Positions 62,699 to 64,000 of a stretch of DNA of 64,000 nucleotides are shown piece by piece. Under the pieces are notes generated by a model. It searched no databases, was not told where the DNA came from, and saw nothing but the letters and a program-made list of their open reading frames with translations. Position numbers and translations under genes: made by a program. Each line of letters opens with the position of its first letter. Positions within the stretch are counted from its first letter, which is position 1. The stretch comes from Tenacibaculum sp. 1_MG-2023 (GTDB taxonomy: Bacteria > Bacteroidota > Bacteroidia > Flavobacteriales > Flavobacteriaceae): assembly GCF_030547425.1 (NCBI RefSeq), contig NZ_JAUORH010000011.1:1-64000 (forward strand). The letters are read 5' to 3'.

Positions 62699-64000
62699 TT
62701 AGCTCACTTTTAAACCTAACTGAATTCCTTTTTCTAACATAAATTGATACGAAGCATCATGTTCATTAGGAATTTTCCCGTCTAAAATAGCTTCTTTGAT
62801 AGCTTCTTTTATTTGGCCAATTTCTCTGCAAGGTTGTAAATTAAAGGTTTTCATAATTTCTTCACCTGTAATTGGTGGTTGAAAATTACGAACTCTATCA
62901 CGTTCTTCTACTTCTTTAATTTTCTGGCGAACAATCTCAAAATTCTTATGATAACGTTTAAATTTCTTCGGGTTTTTAGTCGTAATATCTGCTTCACATA
63001 AGATCATCAATGATTCTACATCATCACCAGCATCAAAAATTAAACGACGCACAGCAGAATCAGTCACTTCACTTGCTAATACAATCGGACGAGAGCTTAA
63101 CATCACCATTTTCTGAACAAACTTCATCTTATTATTCAATGGCATTTTTAAACGTTTAAATAATTTATATACCATTTTAGCCCCTACAAATTCATGTGAA
63201 TGGAATGTCCAACCTATTTTTTTATGGTAACGTTTGGTTGGTGCTTTACCTATGTCATGTAATAATGCTGCCCAACGAAGCCAAACATCATCAGTATTTT
63301 GAGCGATATTATCAACTACTTCTAACGTATGGTAAAAATTATCTTTGTGTTTTTGCCCCTCTACCTCTTCTACTCCTTTTAAAGCTATCAATTCTGGCAG
63401 AATTCTTTCTAGTAGCCCTGTTTTTTCAAGTAGTAAAAAACCAATTGATGGAACTGGGGCCTCTAATATTTTATTCAACTCAACCACAATACGCTCACGA
63501 GTAATAATATCAATTCTCGTTGTATTTTTTGTAATTGCATTTAACGATTTCTCTTCTATTTCGAAATTTAATTGTGTTGCAAAACGAATGGCACGCATCA
63601 TACGCAACGGATCGTCAGAATATGTTATATCTGGATCTAGCGGCGTTCTTATAACTTTAGCCTCTAAGTCAGCTATTCCCCCAAAAGGATCAAGTAACAA
63701 TCCGAAATCATCTTCATTTAAACTCAATGCTAATGCATTTATCGTAAAGTCTCTCCTGTTTTGATCGTCTTGTAAGGTTCCTTCAGAAACTTTAGGGTTT
63801 CTACTCTCTTCTGAATAAGATTCTTTACGTGCCCCTACGAACTCAATTTCAACATCTTTAAAACGTAACATTGCTGTTCCGTAAGTTTTAAACACTTGAA
63901 CTTTTGGCTTACTAGGTAATAATTCAGCTACTTTTTGAGCTAATTCTATACCACTACCTACAGCTACCACATCTACATCTTTGGCTGTTCCTCGTTTTAA
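62699..64000 (-). CDS. cca: CCA-adding enzyme / poly(A) polymerase-like nucleotidyltransferase with HD domain (5' end outside the window)
   Basis: At least 433 residues; the frame runs to the window edge, where [16 protein letters not shown] carries the catalytic DxD of class II nucleotidyltransferases, so about 30-40 N-terminal residues are missing. Then [22 protein letters not shown], the neck and body, and an HD domain ([19 protein letters not shown]...FHSHEF). Adds or repairs the tRNA 3' CCA, needed here because tRNA-Lys does not encode it. Confidence 0.93.
   Translation of the reverse strand, partial: LKRGTAKDVDVVAVGSGIELAQKVAELLPSKPKVQVFKTYGTAMLRFKDVEIEFVGARKESYSEESRNPKVSEGTLQDDQNRRDFTINALALSLNEDDFGLLLDPFGGIADLEAKVIRTPLDPDITYSDDPLRMMRAIRFATQLNFEIEEKSLNAITKNTTRIDIITRERIVVELNKILEAPVPSIGFLLLEKTGLLERILPELIALKGVEEVEGQKHKDNFYHTLEVVDNIAQNTDDVWLRWAALLHDIGKAPTKRYHKKIGWTFHSHEFVGAKMVYKLFKRLKMPLNNKMKFVQKMVMLSSRPIVLASEVTDSAVRRLIFDAGDDVESLMILCEADITTKNPKKFKRYHKNFEIVRQKIKEVEERDRVRNFQPPITGEEIMKTFNLQPCREIGQIKEAIKEAILDGKIPNEHDASYQFMLEKGIQLGLKVS

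Overview
The window looks like a chromosomal stretch from a marine Flavobacteriaceae bacterium, with a Tenacibaculum/Polaribacter-like gene order (inference; no 16S is present). The DNA is strongly AT-rich. Promoter-like sites follow the Bacteroidota pattern (TTG about 19-21 nt upstream of TANNTTTG). Many products are typical of the phylum: PorX, the bacillithiol-system protein YtxJ, an LpxC-FabZ fusion, a DUF4105 protein, an RmuC nuclease, and lipoproteins with charged residues just after the lipidated cysteine. Nearly all genes are housekeeping. There is no prophage, insertion sequence or CRISPR array.

Layout. 1-5.4 kb: the C-terminal end of an incomplete + strand gene, a small double-glycine-leader peptide gene preceded by a 22-bp-period direct repeat, a TMEM175 channel, two pirins, a small unknown protein, a Crp/Fnr regulator, a DUF4251 lipoprotein and an acyltransferase. 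5.4-23 kb: rmuC, glyA, fumarylacetoacetase, a superfamily II helicase, ytxJ, clpB, a SixA-like phosphatase, an OmpW-like barrel, the run smpB / UbiA-like / maf / half transketolase, an FKBP lipoprotein with calcium-binding repeats, an S4 protein, a phosphoribosyltransferase, aroK, then tRNA-Lys(TTT) and tRNA-Leu(GAG). 23-27.6 kb is the most accessory-looking block: a predicted surface-exposed lipoprotein of the cholesterol-dependent-cytolysin superfamily, a CarboxypepD_reg-like secreted protein and a surface S41 protease lipoprotein. 27.7-32.4 kb: purL, then a 657-bp gene-free region with six related operator-like palindromes leading into an XRE regulator.

32.6-40.5 kb is a minus-strand envelope block (fabG, sucD, an LpxD paralogue, efp, lpxA, lpxC-fabZ, lpxD, HD phosphohydrolase) that supplies lipid A synthesis. 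40.6-54.9 kb: porX, DUF1287, tsaE, alanine dehydrogenase, DUF4258, YdeI-like, recQ, kdsD-like isomerase, tatC, a CMD-family protein, an LptB with an unexplained C-terminal extension of about 155 residues, pssA, a YheT-like hydrolase, DUF4105 and aroQ. KdsD-like isomerase, LptB, the Lpx enzymes and an MsbA-like exporter together cover much of LPS synthesis and export. 55-64 kb: two small barrel proteins with identical terminators, xerD, the SRP RNA (minus strand), DUF4199, a GT2 glycosyltransferase, a phospho-sugar mutase, the ABC exporter and a CCA-adding enzyme cut by the window edge.

Most worth a second look: the surface CDC-like lipoprotein, the XRE operator array, the double-glycine peptide with its promoter repeat, and the LptB extension. 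Function calls rest on reading motifs by eye; no searches were run.
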